Of a stretch of DNA of 33,828 nucleotides, positions 1 to 8,783 are shown piece by piece (the first letter of the stretch is position 1; each line of letters begins with the position of its first letter). The notes under the pieces were generated by a model, which did not search any database, was not told the origin of the DNA, and saw only the letters and a list, made by a program, of their open reading frames with translations. This DNA is from an uncultured Succinatimonas sp. (GTDB taxonomy: Bacteria > Pseudomonadota > Gammaproteobacteria > Enterobacterales > Succinivibrionaceae), in assembly GCA_900552905.1 (NCBI GenBank), contig USBR01000008.1:1-33828 (forward strand), read 5' to 3'. Made by a program: the position numbers and the translations under genes.

Positions 1-2
1 GT

Positions 3-62
3 ACTCAGAAGTCCTATCCAGAGCCGCATGAGGTTCAGGCCTTCTTAGAGAGCCATAAGTAA
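3..62 (+). CDS. 3' end of an unrecognised protein-coding gene (partial)
   Basis: One frame stays open from the left edge to a TAA at 60-62 and would encode a C-terminus ending AFLESHK. The other two forward frames close within the first 50 bases. A strong intrinsic terminator follows 28 bases after the stop, which supports a real + strand gene ending here. Only about 19 residues are visible, so I cannot assign a family. It converges on argH. Confidence 0.5.
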   Translation, partial: TQKSYPEPHEVQAFLESHK

Positions 63-89
63 AGAAAATTAAGCTTACCTAAAAATACT

Positions 90-127
90 AAGGTCGAGTC
101 TTGTGAGGACTCGACCTTTATTTTTTT
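90..127 (+). terminator. Intrinsic terminator after the left-edge gene
   Basis: A perfect 11-bp stem (AAGGTCGAGTC, 90-100, with its complement at 108-118) encloses a 7-base loop and is followed by a T-rich tail (TATTTTTTTAT). On the minus strand the same hairpin lies just past the argH stop and is followed by a weaker T run, so it may serve both convergent genes. Confidence 0.85.
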
Positions 128-139
128 ATACAAAGAACT

Positions 140-1519
140 TTAGCGCAAAGCTAAACGCTCTTGCCATAACTTTAATTCTAAAGCGGTTTGAGACGGAGCA
201 GTACCCCCCTTAATATCACGCTTAGCGATGATATTTTCTAACTGTAAGCACGGATAGACATCATCCTCGATGACATCGCTAAACTGCTTGTACTCAGAAA
301 CTGCCATCTCTTCTAAAGGCTTCTGCATAGAAATAGCATAGAGAACGACACGGCCGACAATAGAGTGAGCCTCACGGAAAGGAATGCCCTTAGAGACTAA
401 ATAATCAGCAAGCTCGGTAGCATTAGAATAACCACCCTTAGCGGCATTTTCTGCGGCCTTATGATTGAGCTTGATACCCTCAAAAACTAAGGCTGCCATA
501 TATAAGCTGTCTTCCCAAGTATCCATAGCATCAAATAAGCGCTCCTTATCCTCCTGCAGATCCTTATCATAGGCTAAAGGTAAAGCCTTGCAGGTGACAA
601 GCATACCGGTGAGAGCGGCAACAACACGGCCACACTTACCACGGATGAGCTCTAAAGCATCAGGATTCTTCTTCTGCGGCATTAAGGAAGAGCCGGAGGT
701 AACCTTATCGGATAACTCAACAAAGTGAGCCTCACCGCTATTGTAGATGATGAGATCCTCAGCTAAGCGGGATAAATGCACCATAGAGATGGAAGCATCA
801 GATAAAAGCTCCATGACATGATCACGATCGGAAACAGCGTCTAAGCTGTTAGCTGTAGCCTCTCTAAAGCCTAAAGCACGGGCTAACTTATCGCGATCGA
901 TATTATAAGCAGTACCAGCTAAAGCAGCCGAGCCTAAGGGGCTAGTCTTTAATAGCTCTAAGGTATTACCTAAACGCTGATAATCGCGCTCAAACATATT
1001 TGCATAAGCTAAAACCCAGTGACTGAAGGTAACTGGCTGAGCTCTTTGCAGATGGGTATAACCCGGGAATAAAGCGCCCTGATTTTCAGAGGCAACTTTA
1101 ACTAATTCCTTCTCTAAAGTGACTAAAGCCTCACGAACACGCTCACAGGCCTTAAGGCACCAGAGTTTCAGATCTAAGGCGACCTGATCGTTACGGCTAC
1201 GGCCGGTATGTAATTTCTTACCTAAAGCACCGACCTTTTCGATGAGACGACGCTCGACATAAGAGTGAATATCCTCATCGCCAGCTGAGGCAATAGCATG
1301 AATATCCGGGCTAATCTCAGCATGGAGCTCCTGTAAGGCTTTCTTTAAATCCTCACACTCCTGAGCACTCAAAACGCCAGCCTCACAAATAGCCTCAGCC
1401 CAGCAAATAGAACCCTCGATATCCTCTAAAGCCATACGATAATCAAACTTTAAGGAATCGTTATAATCCTTAAAACGCTGATCCGGTCCTTCGGTGAACC
1501 TTCCACCCCATAAAGCCAT
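140..1519 (-). CDS. argH: Argininosuccinate lyase
   Basis: Cleaves argininosuccinate to arginine and fumarate, the last step of arginine biosynthesis, in the cytosol as a tetramer. The 459 residues match the family length (about 457 in E. coli). The N-terminus MALWGGRF is typical, and the fumarase/aspartase superfamily signature [12 protein letters not shown] is present near residue 280, containing the flexible loop with the catalytic serine. The ATG follows a GTGAGG ribosome site. It is third in an argF-argG-argH order, but 167 bases separate it from argG and that gap holds an intrinsic terminator. It may therefore be partly uncoupled from argFG or rely on its own promoter. Released fumarate can feed the fumarate-to-succinate branch expected in this type of organism. 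Confidence 0.97.
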   Translation of the reverse strand: MALWGGRFTEGPDQRFKDYNDSLKFDYRMALEDIEGSICWAEAICEAGVLSAQECEDLKKALQELHAEISPDIHAIASAGDEDIHSYVERRLIEKVGALGKKLHTGRSRNDQVALDLKLWCLKACERVREALVTLEKELVKVASENQGALFPGYTHLQRAQPVTFSHWVLAYANMFERDYQRLGNTLELLKTSPLGSAALAGTAYNIDRDKLARALGFREATANSLDAVSDRDHVMELLSDASISMVHLSRLAEDLIIYNSGEAHFVELSDKVTSGSSLMPQKKNPDALELIRGKCGRVVAALTGMLVTCKALPLAYDKDLQEDKERLFDAMDTWEDSLYMAALVFEGIKLNHKAAENAAKGGYSNATELADYLVSKGIPFREAHSIVGRVVLYAISMQKPLEEMAVSEYKQFSDVIEDDVYPCLQLENIIAKRDIKGGTAPSQTALELKLWQERLALR

Positions 1520-1630
1520 AAATACCTCACAAATTGGAAAAACTTAAACTAAGCTCAAAATCCTTGAGCCCTGCAAGCCTGATTCTAGGTATTAGACTTA
1601 AACAAGCCTTCTTAAGTCTCAGGCTAGATC
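1520..1630 (-). promoter_or_regulatory. Structured leader of argH
   Basis: The 111 bases between the argFG terminator and argH can fold into nested stems. An outer GCCTGA/TCAGGC pair (1577-1582 with 1619-1624) encloses GACTTA/TAAGTC (1595-1600 with 1613-1618), and a further GCTCAA/TTGAGC hairpin sits nearer the gene (about 1554-1570). I see no known riboswitch class and no convincing ARG box. Confidence 0.35.
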
Positions 1631-1665
1631 AAAAAACGGCTCTAAACCTAAGCTTAGAACCGTTT
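1631..1665 (-). terminator. Intrinsic terminator or attenuator downstream of argG
   Basis: Read on the minus strand, a 12-bp stem (AAACGGTTCTAA against TTAGAGCCGTTT, one G-U pair) with an 8-base loop is followed by six T. It lies 22 bases after the argG stop and upstream of argH, so it should reduce read-through into argH. Confidence 0.8.
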
Positions 1666-1686
1666 ATTGCTATATAAAAGCTCTAA

Positions 1687-2919
1687 TTAGTGCTTTTGCT
1701 TCTGATCGTTAATGGCTCTGATGCGGCTCGGTAAGGAGTACAGACGGATAAAGCCCTCAGCATCAGCCTGAGAGTAAACGTCATCGGCACCAAAGGTTAC
1801 GAAGTCGAAGTTGAATAAGGAGTTCGGAGAATCCTTCTGAATAATGTCGATATTGCCCTTATAGAGCTTAACTACGACCTTACCGTTTAAGTCCTGAGCT
1901 AAATTGTCAGCTGCGGCTAATAAAACCTCACGCAGACGAGTGAACCAGCGGCCATCATAGACTAACTGAGCAAACTCAATAGCTAAGTGCTCACGGAAAA
2001 CGCGTACAGACTTGTCCTCAACTAACTGCTCAATAGCACGTAAGGCCTTCCAAATAATGGTGCCACCCGGGGTCTCATAGCAACCACGGGACTTCATGCC
2101 AACTAAGCGGTTCTCAGTGATGTCGATACGACCAACACCGTGACGAGCACCGACCTCATTTAACTTCTCGATGATCTGGAACGGAGTCATCTTCTCGCCA
2201 TTGATCTCAGTAACAAAGCCCTTCTCAATGGTTAACTCAAAGGTCTCAGGGGTGTTAGGGGCCTTCTCCGGATCGGTAGTCCATACCCAAACGTTCTCAG
2301 ACGGAGCATTCCAGGTATTCTCTAACTCACCACCCTCAGTAGAGATGTGTAAGCAGTTAGCATCACGGCTGTAGATCTTCTTTAAGGTAGCCTTGCACGG
2401 AATGTTACGAGCCTCTAAGTAGGCTAATAACTCTTCACGAGACTGCATGTCCCAAATACGCCAAGGAGCGATAACGTCTAACTGCGGAGCTAAAGCGGCA
2501 ACAGCGCTCTCAAAACGCACCTGATCGTTACCCTTACCGGTAGCACCGTGAGCGATAGCATCAGCACCTTCAGCGATAGCGCACTCAACCATGGCCTTAG
2601 CGATTACAGGTCTGGCAATAGCGGTACCTAAGAGGTATTCACCCTCATAAATAGCACCAGTCTTCATGGCCTCAAAGACATAATCACGGACGAACTCTTC
2701 ACGTAAGTCCTTGACGATGCACTTGCTAGCGCCGGACTGAATGGCCTTCTGCTCGATACCCTCTAAGTCATCACGCTCTTGACCTACGTCAGCGACGAAG
2801 CAGATAACCTCACAGTCACCATAGTTCTCTTTAAGCCACGGTACGATGGTAGAAGTGTCAAGACCGCCTGAATAGGCTAAGACTACTTTCTTATAGTGCT
2901 TGTTCTCGTGTTTTAACAT
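1687..2919 (-). CDS. argG: Argininosuccinate synthase
   Basis: Joins citrulline and aspartate with ATP to form argininosuccinate. The N-terminal P-loop-like motif [10 protein letters not shown] (near residue 13) is the PP-ATPase signature that binds ATP. Further in are the family strings [13 protein letters not shown] and [12 protein letters not shown]. The open frame extends six codons further to a TTG at 2937, but that TTG overlaps the TTGAGGA ribosome site. I therefore start at the ATG at 2919, giving 410 residues, which matches the short bacterial form (about 400) rather than the 447-residue E. coli type. It starts 27 bases after the argF stop, so the two are probably co-transcribed. Confidence 0.96.
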   Translation of the reverse strand: MLKHENKHYKKVVLAYSGGLDTSTIVPWLKENYGDCEVICFVADVGQERDDLEGIEQKAIQSGASKCIVKDLREEFVRDYVFEAMKTGAIYEGEYLLGTAIARPVIAKAMVECAIAEGADAIAHGATGKGNDQVRFESAVAALAPQLDVIAPWRIWDMQSREELLAYLEARNIPCKATLKKIYSRDANCLHISTEGGELENTWNAPSENVWVWTTDPEKAPNTPETFELTIEKGFVTEINGEKMTPFQIIEKLNEVGARHGVGRIDITENRLVGMKSRGCYETPGGTIIWKALRAIEQLVEDKSVRVFREHLAIEFAQLVYDGRWFTRLREVLLAAADNLAQDLNGKVVVKLYKGNIDIIQKDSPNSLFNFDFVTFGADDVYSQADAEGFIRLYSLPSRIRAINDQKQKH

Positions 2920-2946
2920 CTTTTTTATATTCCTCAAGGAAAAAAC

Positions 2947-3849
2947 TTAAATAAGCTTAGCAAGTAATGCCATATGAATATGTAAACGATTCTCTGCCTC
3001 ATCGAAGACCACAGACTTATCTCCGTCCATGACCTCATCGGTAATCTCATAATTACGGTGAGCCGGCAGGCAGTGTAAAACGATTTGAGCGCCGGATTTA
3101 TCGACTAAATTCTGATTGATCTGATATGGCATGTACTTCTTCTTGACGGTATCAAGCGGAGTGTTGTCACCCATTGACACCCAAGTATCAGTATAAACAA
3201 CATCCATATTCTTGATGTTCTCAATATCGCTTCTAACCTCAAGCTTACAACCGTTCTTAGCGGCTAATTCATAAGCACGAGTGAAGATCTGCACATCCGG
3301 ACCGCAGCCCTGCGGGCAGAAGCAGCTGACGTTAACACCTAAAATAGCACCGGCAACTAATAAGGAATTAGTTACATTATTGCCGTCACCGACATAAGCT
3401 AAGTTAACGCCCTGTAATTTACCTAAATGCTCTCTGACGGTCATATAATCAGCCATAGCCTGAGCTGGGTGATAGAGATCGGATAAGGCATTGATAACAG
3501 GAACACTTCCGTACTGAGCTAACTGCTCTAAAGTATTCTGAGCATAGACACGGCCGACTAAGCAATCAACCCATCGGCACAGATTACGAGCATAATCGCC
3601 AATGGTCTCACGCTTACCTAACTCACCATTTTGCAGATCTAAATAAACGCCATGACCACCTAAACGGTAAAAGGCTAATTCAAAGGTGGTACGAGTTCTT
3701 AAAGACGGCTTCTCGAACATGATGGCGCCACTGCGGCCCTTGAGGACTTCGCTATACTTAGAAGGGGTCTTCTTCATATCAGCGGCGGTATCAATAATGT
3801 CGAGGTACTCGTCCTGGTTAAATTCAAAACCGGTTAAAAGATGACGCAT
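2947..3849 (-). CDS. argF: Ornithine carbamoyltransferase
   Basis: Transfers the carbamoyl group from carbamoyl phosphate to ornithine, making citrulline. The carbamoyl-phosphate loop is present as EKPSLRTRTTFE (near residue 48). The family usually reads STRTR here, and the Leu variant occurs in some members. HPAQ (near 127) and HCLPAHR (near 258), which carries the ornithine-side cysteine, complete the signature set. The 300-residue length is normal for the compact form. The ATG follows a GGAG seven bases upstream. It is first in the argFGH group. Acetyl- or succinyl-ornithine transcarbamylases are related alternatives, but the HCLPAHR context and argGH neighbours favour ArgF. Confidence 0.93.
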   Translation of the reverse strand: MRHLLTGFEFNQDEYLDIIDTAADMKKTPSKYSEVLKGRSGAIMFEKPSLRTRTTFELAFYRLGGHGVYLDLQNGELGKRETIGDYARNLCRWVDCLVGRVYAQNTLEQLAQYGSVPVINALSDLYHPAQAMADYMTVREHLGKLQGVNLAYVGDGNNVTNSLLVAGAILGVNVSCFCPQGCGPDVQIFTRAYELAAKNGCKLEVRSDIENIKNMDVVYTDTWVSMGDNTPLDTVKKKYMPYQINQNLVDKSGAQIVLHCLPAHRNYEITDEVMDGDKSVVFDEAENRLHIHMALLAKLI

Positions 3850-3867
3850 ATGTAAACTCCGTAAATC

Positions 3868-3890
3868 TATGCATCGGATGAATAATCACA
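3868..3890 (-). promoter_or_regulatory. Possible ARG-box half site upstream of argF
   Basis: About 30 bases before the argF start lies ATGAATAAT, which matches one half of the ArgR operator consensus (TGAAT...ATTCA). The partner half is poor, so this is only a suggestion that ArgR controls the cluster. Confidence 0.25.
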
Positions 3891-3990
3891 AAGGCTTTGC
3901 TTGCCTTAATAAGGATCTTTTTATCTTAGCAGAAAGCAGGAAAATACAAATTATAAATAAAATTTGATCCGCTGAGGTGCAAATTAATCT

Positions 3991-4560
3991 TTAAAGAAAG
4001 CCTAAACGCCGTAAAGCTAGAGTTAAACAAGCTATAGCACGCGATTCAGTGAGAGGAGAGTCCTCAGCAAAGACTAAATCTATAGCCTCTTTAGGAGTAG
4101 CCTTGATAAGCTCAATCGGCTCAGGTTCATCACCGGAAAATACCTTATGCGCTTTAAGATCAGTACACAAAAAGGTATACATTTTCAAAGACAACATCCC
4201 CGGCGCTACGGTCATTTCCTGACGTAAAGCTTCAATTTTCTGCGCGCTAAAGCCAATTTCTTCTTGAAGCTCTCGATTACACGCCGCCTTAGGACTTTCT
4301 CCGGCATCGATCTTGCCTTTAACAAAGCCTAATTCATAGCGCTCAAAACCACAGGCATATTCAGAGGTTAAATAGAAATGGCTGCCATCAAAAGGCACGG
4401 CTAAAATCGCGCCATGTCCACCATATAAACGTTCATAAGTGCGTTTTTGATGATTAGAAAACTCTAAGTCTAATTGCTCGACGGTAAAATAACGCGACAC
4501 CTTGTGCTTGCGTCTGTCGCTAATACGCGGCGTCTGTGCAGCTAGCGCCGATAAGTCCAT
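3991..4560 (-). CDS. nudE: ADP compounds hydrolase (Nudix family)
   Basis: Hydrolyses ADP-ribose, NADH and diadenosine polyphosphates in E. coli. The full Nudix box is visible at about residues 82-104: GKIDAGE, seven residues, then REL, EE and GF. Flanking strings FTVEQLDLEFSN, ERYELGFVKG and GDEPEPIELI are characteristic of NudE within the superfamily. The length (189) is close to the E. coli protein (186). An excellent ribosome site, AGGAGG, lies 7 bases before the ATG. It diverges from hslR-hslO; in E. coli nudE also lies beside yrfF-yrfG-hslR-hslO, and here yrfF and yrfG are missing from between them. Confidence 0.92.
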   Translation of the reverse strand: MDLSALAAQTPRISDRRKHKVSRYFTVEQLDLEFSNHQKRTYERLYGGHGAILAVPFDGSHFYLTSEYACGFERYELGFVKGKIDAGESPKAACNRELQEEIGFSAQKIEALRQEMTVAPGMLSLKMYTFLCTDLKAHKVFSGDEPEPIELIKATPKEAIDLVFAEDSPLTESRAIACLTLALRRLGFL

Positions 4561-4736
4561 ACCCAGACCTCCTCTTTATCTCAACTCTTTCCTATCTGAG
4601 GAAATCATAATGCTATCTTTTTATTGTGCCAAACTATTGTAAAACTTTATCTATGATGTACAAAAAAGCTCTTTTAAAATGTAAAATTGTGCACCGTAAA
4701 GGTTATATATAAGTGCTTTTTTTGAGGGTTGCTCGG

Positions 4737-5138
4737 GTGAATGACAGCGCAAAGCAGATCCGCTTAGATAAATGGTTATGGGCGGCACGTTTTTATAAAA
4801 CACGAAATATTGCCAGAACCATGATTGAAGGTGGCAAGGTTGATTATAATGGCGTCCGCGCTAAACCCTCCCGCATAGTTGAGGTTGGAGCAAAAGTTAA
4901 ACTCTTGCAGGGAAATCTCCGCAAGGAAGTAGAAATTTTAGCGCTCAGCGATGTCAGAGGGCCCGCTCCCATAGCGCAGCTTCTCTACAGAGAAACTGAA
5001 GAAAGTGTGGCTTTAAGAACTAAGATGCAAGAGCAAATCCGTCTCAACGCCCTGCTCTCACCGCATCCTGACAACCGCCCGAATAAAAAGGAACGCCGCA
5101 AATTATTGGAGATTAAATATGAACGAGAACAATTCTAA
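4737..5138 (+). CDS. hslR: Ribosome-associated heat shock protein Hsp15
   Basis: An S4-domain RNA-binding protein that rescues 50S subunits carrying stalled nascent chains. The S4 core is at residues 9-60 (RLDKWLWAARFYKTRNIARTMIEGGKV...GVRAKPS), followed by the basic C-terminus with HPDNRPNKKERR, both diagnostic for HslR. The open frame continues upstream to a GTG at 4713, but a GAGG nine bases before the GTG at 4737 and the 133-residue E. coli length favour the inner start. The last 20 bases overlap hslO, so the pair is translationally coupled. I could not find a convincing sigma-32 promoter. Confidence 0.93.
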   Translation: MNDSAKQIRLDKWLWAARFYKTRNIARTMIEGGKVDYNGVRAKPSRIVEVGAKVKLLQGNLRKEVEILALSDVRGPAPIAQLLYRETEESVALRTKMQEQIRLNALLSPHPDNRPNKKERRKLLEIKYEREQF

Positions 5139-6000
5139 AAAGCCCGATGAAATCCTGCGCTTTTTATTTGACAATCATGGTGTCCGTGGCGAAATCGTGA
5201 GCCTCAATCAAGCCTGTCAGGACCTCATGCATGAGGATTATGCCCCGGCCGTAAAATCCATGATGATGGAATTAGCCGCCGCCTCACTGTTATTTTCAGC
5301 TACCCTTAAGGATGGCTCAGAGGTCATGTTGCAACTTCAAGGCGGTAAACAATCTCCGCTTAAATATGCCCTCATCAATGTCCGCGATGATTTAAGCTTT
5401 TATGGCTCAGCTAAGCTTAAAGAGGGCATGACTATTGCCAAAGAGGCAAGCTTTAAAGATCTCGTCGGTGCTGACGGCATTTTAGTTTTATCCGTCTTCC
5501 CGGTAAATGGTGAGAAATGGCAGGGTATTGTGGCCACTGAAGGCGATAATGTCAGCTCTGCTTTAGAGAGCTATTTTAAAAACTCACAGCAGTTACCAAG
5601 TAAATTCTTCATTCACTCTGATGTCAAAACCTTGCAGTGTACCGGTATGATGCTACAGATCATTCCGGAGATTGAAGGTAATTTAGACAGCTTAGAGCAT
5701 TTAGCTATTCTCACCTCAACTCTCAGCGCCACTGAGGCCTTTGAGCTTGATAATAAAGAAATTTTAGGTCGTCTTTTTGCTCACGAAGAAACACGTGTTT
5801 TCCCTGAACATCAAGTAAGCTTTAGATGCATTTGCTCTTTAGAGCGTTGCCTTAAAGCCTTAGCCTCCTTAAAACGCGCTGAGCTTAAGGAAATTGCTGA
5901 TGATCCTAATGGTACTTCCATGACCTGTCAGCATTGCGGCCATAGCTATCACTTCACCCATGAACAATTACAGGAATTATATTTTCAGGTAAATCAATAA
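5119..6000 (+). CDS. hslO: Redox-regulated chaperone Hsp33
   Basis: A holdase switched on by oxidation and heat: four zinc-binding cysteines form disulfides and the linker unfolds. The C-terminal zinc centre is intact as CIC (about residues 238-240) and CQHC (about 271-274). The N-terminal two-thirds match the Hsp33 core, with length 293 close to the E. coli protein. It overlaps hslR at its 5' end, and its TAA is directly abutted by the ATG of the next gene with no gap, so all three are probably one operon. Confidence 0.95.
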   Translation: MNENNSKKPDEILRFLFDNHGVRGEIVSLNQACQDLMHEDYAPAVKSMMMELAAASLLFSATLKDGSEVMLQLQGGKQSPLKYALINVRDDLSFYGSAKLKEGMTIAKEASFKDLVGADGILVLSVFPVNGEKWQGIVATEGDNVSSALESYFKNSQQLPSKFFIHSDVKTLQCTGMMLQIIPEIEGNLDSLEHLAILTSTLSATEAFELDNKEILGRLFAHEETRVFPEHQVSFRCICSLERCLKALASLKRAELKEIADDPNGTSMTCQHCGHSYHFTHEQLQELYFQVNQ

Positions 6001-7188
6001 ATGACTACTCCTAGCATAAGTGCACCCCAGAAATCATGGACTAATGTCTATGTCATGGGTACTGGCCACTTTATCAGTGACTTTTATTGCAATATTCTGC
6101 CCTTGATGTTGCCGATCTTAGCTAGCCGTTTTGGCTTCTCCTATGCTGAGTGCGGTACCATCTATATGCTCTTCCAAATTGCCGCAAACTTCATTCAGCC
6201 GCCTTTAGGTTTATTAGCTGACCGCCGCAATCTCAACTATCTCATGCCTTTATCAATTTTAGGTGGCGGTGTGTTTGTCTGCGCTATCGGTATGATCACT
6301 CAGACCTGGATGTTGGTATTTATCATCTTTATTTCAGGTGTCTGCGCCTCCGGATTCCACCCGATTTCCGGTGGTATTCTGCCGCATGTAACCCCTAAAC
6401 ATAAAGAAGTGCTCGCTACGAGTATCTTTATTGTCGGTGGTAATGTCGGTTTTGCCATTGCTCCCTATTGCGTCGCCCGCTTTGTCGATAGCTTTGGTGA
6501 TAATAACCTCTTATGGTTATCGATCCCGGCTATTGTTACTACCATTCTCATCTATTGCCGTAAGCTCCATCATCCGACCTTAACGGGTAAACCTAATGAT
6601 GTCTCTAGCATCAGCTCGATTTTGCACAATAAGCCTTTCATTCAATTTGTTATGTCCATAGGCTGGAGATCGCTGTGTTACTGCGCAATGGTGGCCTATC
6701 TGCCCCTCTTCCTGAATGAAAAAGGATATAGCAGTACTGAAAGTGCTCAGGCTCTCTTTGCCATGTTATTTGGCACCGCCTTTGGCGGTATGGCTATCGG
6801 TGGTTTATCTACAAGATTAGGCCTTAAAAAGCTGATTTTACTGACCTATGTGGTAACTATCGGCGCCGTTTCAGGCTTCCTCTACCTAGGAGATCTTTCA
6901 GTATTGTCCTATGTCCTGCTCTTTATTACCGGAGCTGGTCTCTATGGCTCTACCCCAGCTGCTATTGTCTGGTCACAGCGCTCCTTATCTAAGAGTGCCG
7001 CCTTTGCTACCTCTATGATGTTAGGTTTTACCTTTGGTATTGGTTATATTGTTTCCGTAGCTACCGGTATCATCGCTGACTTTGTCGGTCTGCATACAGC
7101 CCTGTGGGTAACCTTAGTTCCAGCTTTAGTGCTCGCTATCATCATTTTATTACCGCTTAAGGAGCCTAAACCAAAGAGCTTAACTTAA
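6001..7188 (+). CDS. MFS transporter, fosmidomycin resistance (Fsr) type
   Basis: A 395-residue inner-membrane protein with about twelve hydrophobic segments, the usual major facilitator plan. The first half contains GHFISDFYCNILPLMLP, then QPPLGLLADR (the loop 2-3 motif), and then GFHPISGGILP with IFIVGGNVGFAIAPY. Those last two strings are characteristic of the Fsr subfamily. The substrate cannot be read from the sequence; family members export fosmidomycin or other small molecules. The start codon follows the hslO stop directly, so expression probably depends on hslRO transcription and translational coupling. A weak A/T-rich inverted repeat lies just after the stop (about 7183-7202). Confidence 0.85.
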   Translation: MTTPSISAPQKSWTNVYVMGTGHFISDFYCNILPLMLPILASRFGFSYAECGTIYMLFQIAANFIQPPLGLLADRRNLNYLMPLSILGGGVFVCAIGMITQTWMLVFIIFISGVCASGFHPISGGILPHVTPKHKEVLATSIFIVGGNVGFAIAPYCVARFVDSFGDNNLLWLSIPAIVTTILIYCRKLHHPTLTGKPNDVSSISSILHNKPFIQFVMSIGWRSLCYCAMVAYLPLFLNEKGYSSTESAQALFAMLFGTAFGGMAIGGLSTRLGLKKLILLTYVVTIGAVSGFLYLGDLSVLSYVLLFITGAGLYGSTPAAIVWSQRSLSKSAAFATSMMLGFTFGIGYIVSVATGIIADFVGLHTALWVTLVPALVLAIIILLPLKEPKPKSLT

Positions 7189-7252
7189 ATTTTTTAAGTT
7201 TAGTTGCGTTTATTTTTCAGGCTGAGGTTTTTTACAAGCTAAAGCCTGTGAT

Positions 7253-7268
7253 CCTTATTATAATAAGG
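7253..7268. promoter_or_regulatory. 16-bp perfect palindrome upstream of pdxJ
   Basis: CCTTATTATAATAAGG is a perfect dyad and contains a TATAAT-like hexamer (7259-7264) in its right half. It could be an operator laid over the -10 element of the pdxJ-ribB promoter. No good -35 element at 17 bp was found, so the promoter part is tentative. Confidence 0.4.
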
Positions 7269-7300
7269 CGCAGTGTCATAGCTGTCGCTTTTGATAATAC

Positions 7301-7336
7301 AAAGGAGATTTGCGAAGGAGACTTCGCAATTTAAAT
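7301..7336 (+). promoter_or_regulatory. Two ribosome sites and a GNRA hairpin before pdxJ
   Basis: There are two Shine-Dalgarno-like strings, AAAGGAG at 7301-7307 and AAGGAG at 7315-7320. The second lies inside a perfect 6-bp hairpin, GCGAAG-GAGA-CTTCGC (7312-7327), with a GNRA tetraloop. If the hairpin forms, the upstream string comes to a usable effective spacing of about 12-13 bases from the ATG at 7337. If it melts, the second string is exposed but about 16 bases away. Confidence 0.5.
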
Positions 7337-8083
7337 ATGAAGCCTATATTTCTTGGTGTAAATATCGATCACGTCGCTACCGTGCGTAACGCCCGTGGTA
7401 CTGATTATCCCGATCCTGTCACCGCCGCAGCTTTAGCTGAAATCGCAGGTGCTGATAGTATCACCACTCATTTACGTGAGGATCGTCGTCATATTACCGA
7501 CCGCGATGTCCGTATCATCAGAGAAACCGTCAAAACCGCACTCAATCTCGAGATGGCTGTAACTGACGAGATTTTAGCTATTGCCGTAGCATTAGCTCCG
7601 CATAAGGCTTGCCTCGTACCTGAAAGACGTCAGGAAGTCACCACTGAAGGTGGTCTTGATGTTGTTAACTCCTTTGACCGCGTAAAACACGCCGTTGATC
7701 TCCTCAGTGAGGTCGGCACTGAAGTGTCTTTATTTATCGATCCTGATAAAGCTCAGATCGATGCCGCTGTTGCCTGTGGCGCCCCGGTAGTTGAATTCCA
7801 CACCGGTTGCTATGCAAATGCCACCACCGAAAAAGAGGCAGAGGCGCAATTAGAGATCCTAAGAGCTATGTCAGAATATGCTGACAATAAAGGCCTTAAG
7901 GTCAATTCAGGACATGGCCTTAACTACAATAATGTAGCTAAGGTGGCAGCTATTCCCCAAATGAACGAGCTCAATATCGGTCACAGCATCATCGCCCGCG
8001 CTATCTTTACCGGCCTTGATGAAGCAGTACGCGAAATGAAACGTATCATCACCGAAGCTCGTGCCCAATCATCAATCAAATGA
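7337..8083 (+). CDS. pdxJ: Pyridoxine 5'-phosphate synthase
   Basis: Condenses 1-deoxyxylulose 5-phosphate with 3-amino-2-oxopropyl phosphate to pyridoxine 5'-phosphate, the ring-closing step of the DXP-dependent vitamin B6 route. The TIM-barrel family strings are present: [17 protein letters not shown] at the N-terminus, [12 protein letters not shown], and [11 protein letters not shown] and [12 protein letters not shown] near the C-terminus, the last forming phosphate-binding loops. The open frame runs back to a TTG at 7310, but the ATG at 7337 gives the normal N-terminus and 248 residues. The gene ends 7 bases before ribB, so the two cofactor genes are likely one transcript. Confidence 0.95.
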   Translation: MKPIFLGVNIDHVATVRNARGTDYPDPVTAAALAEIAGADSITTHLREDRRHITDRDVRIIRETVKTALNLEMAVTDEILAIAVALAPHKACLVPERRQEVTTEGGLDVVNSFDRVKHAVDLLSEVGTEVSLFIDPDKAQIDAAVACGAPVVEFHTGCYANATTEKEAEAQLEILRAMSEYADNKGLKVNSGHGLNYNNVAKVAAIPQMNELNIGHSIIARAIFTGLDEAVREMKRIITEARAQSSIK

Positions 8084-8090
8084 GGTAAAA

Positions 8091-8741
8091 ATGGTAAACC
8101 GTAATCTACTTGAAACCTTCGGACTCACCGCCAACGAGCGCGTAGAAGCCGCAATCGAAGCTTTAAAGCAAGGCCGTGGCATCTTGGTAGTTGACAATGA
8201 AGACCGCGAAAATGAAGGTGATTTAATCTATGCAGCTGAGACTGTCACCGACGCGCAGATGGCCTTTATGGTCCGCGAGTGCTCTGGCATCGTCTGTGTC
8301 TGCGTTGAAGAAGAAGTTGCCGCGCGCATGAATCTGCCGATGATGGTTTCTCACAATACCTCTACCTATGGTACCGCTTTCACCATCTCTATCGATGCTG
8401 CTGAAGGTGTTACCACCGGTGTTTCCGCCCCAGATCGTGTTAAGGCCATTAAGGCTTTAATTAACCCTGAAGGTAAACCTTCTGATCTCGTAAGCCCGGG
8501 CCACACCTTCCCGCTTATCGCTAAGAAAGGCGGTGTTTTAACCCGTGATGGTCACACTGAAGCTTCTGTCGATTTAGCCCGTTTAGCTGGTTTCACCCCG
8601 GCTGGCATTCTCTGTGAGCTCTGTGCTCCAGATGGTCTCATGGCTAAGCTCCCGCGTGTTACTCACTTTGCTATTGAGCATGATTTAACCTGCGTCAGCA
8701 TTGCCGACCTCATTGCTTACAGAAAAGAGCACAACGTCTAA
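8091..8741 (+). CDS. ribB: 3,4-dihydroxy-2-butanone 4-phosphate synthase
   Basis: Makes the four-carbon precursor of riboflavin from ribulose 5-phosphate. [12 protein letters not shown] (near residue 35) holds the acidic metal and substrate residues, and [18 protein letters not shown] (near 150) is the second signature. The 216 residues match the stand-alone E. coli enzyme (217), with no GTP cyclohydrolase II domain attached. I start at the ATG at 8091, which follows TGAGGTAAAA. The longer frame from 8061 would overlap pdxJ without a good ribosome site. No FMN riboswitch is visible upstream, which is expected because it follows pdxJ closely. Confidence 0.96.
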   Translation: MVNRNLLETFGLTANERVEAAIEALKQGRGILVVDNEDRENEGDLIYAAETVTDAQMAFMVRECSGIVCVCVEEEVAARMNLPMMVSHNTSTYGTAFTISIDAAEGVTTGVSAPDRVKAIKALINPEGKPSDLVSPGHTFPLIAKKGGVLTRDGHTEASVDLARLAGFTPAGILCELCAPDGLMAKLPRVTHFAIEHDLTCVSIADLIAYRKEHNV

Positions 8742-8755
8742 TTCTAATTAAGCCT

Positions 8756-8780
8756 AGGCCCGTAATTGCGGGCCTTTTTG
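8756..8780 (+). terminator. Intrinsic terminator after ribB
   Basis: A 6-bp GC-only stem (GGCCCG/CGGGCC) with a 6-base loop is followed by TTTTT. The U tract ends only about four bases before the ATG of the following gene, an unusually tight arrangement. Confidence 0.85.
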
Positions 8781-8783
8781 CCT

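Noticed and set aside
2171..2374. Short forward open frame inside argG
   Set aside because: It lies entirely within the well-supported argG on the other strand and encodes no recognisable protein. Similar shadows in pckA, nfuA, glyS, hldD and waaA were also dropped.
7189..7250. Terminator after the Fsr-type transporter gene
   Set aside because: An A/T-only stem near the stop and a CAGGCT/AGCCTG inverted repeat (7218-7248) are present, but neither has the stem-plus-T-run form needed for a confident call.
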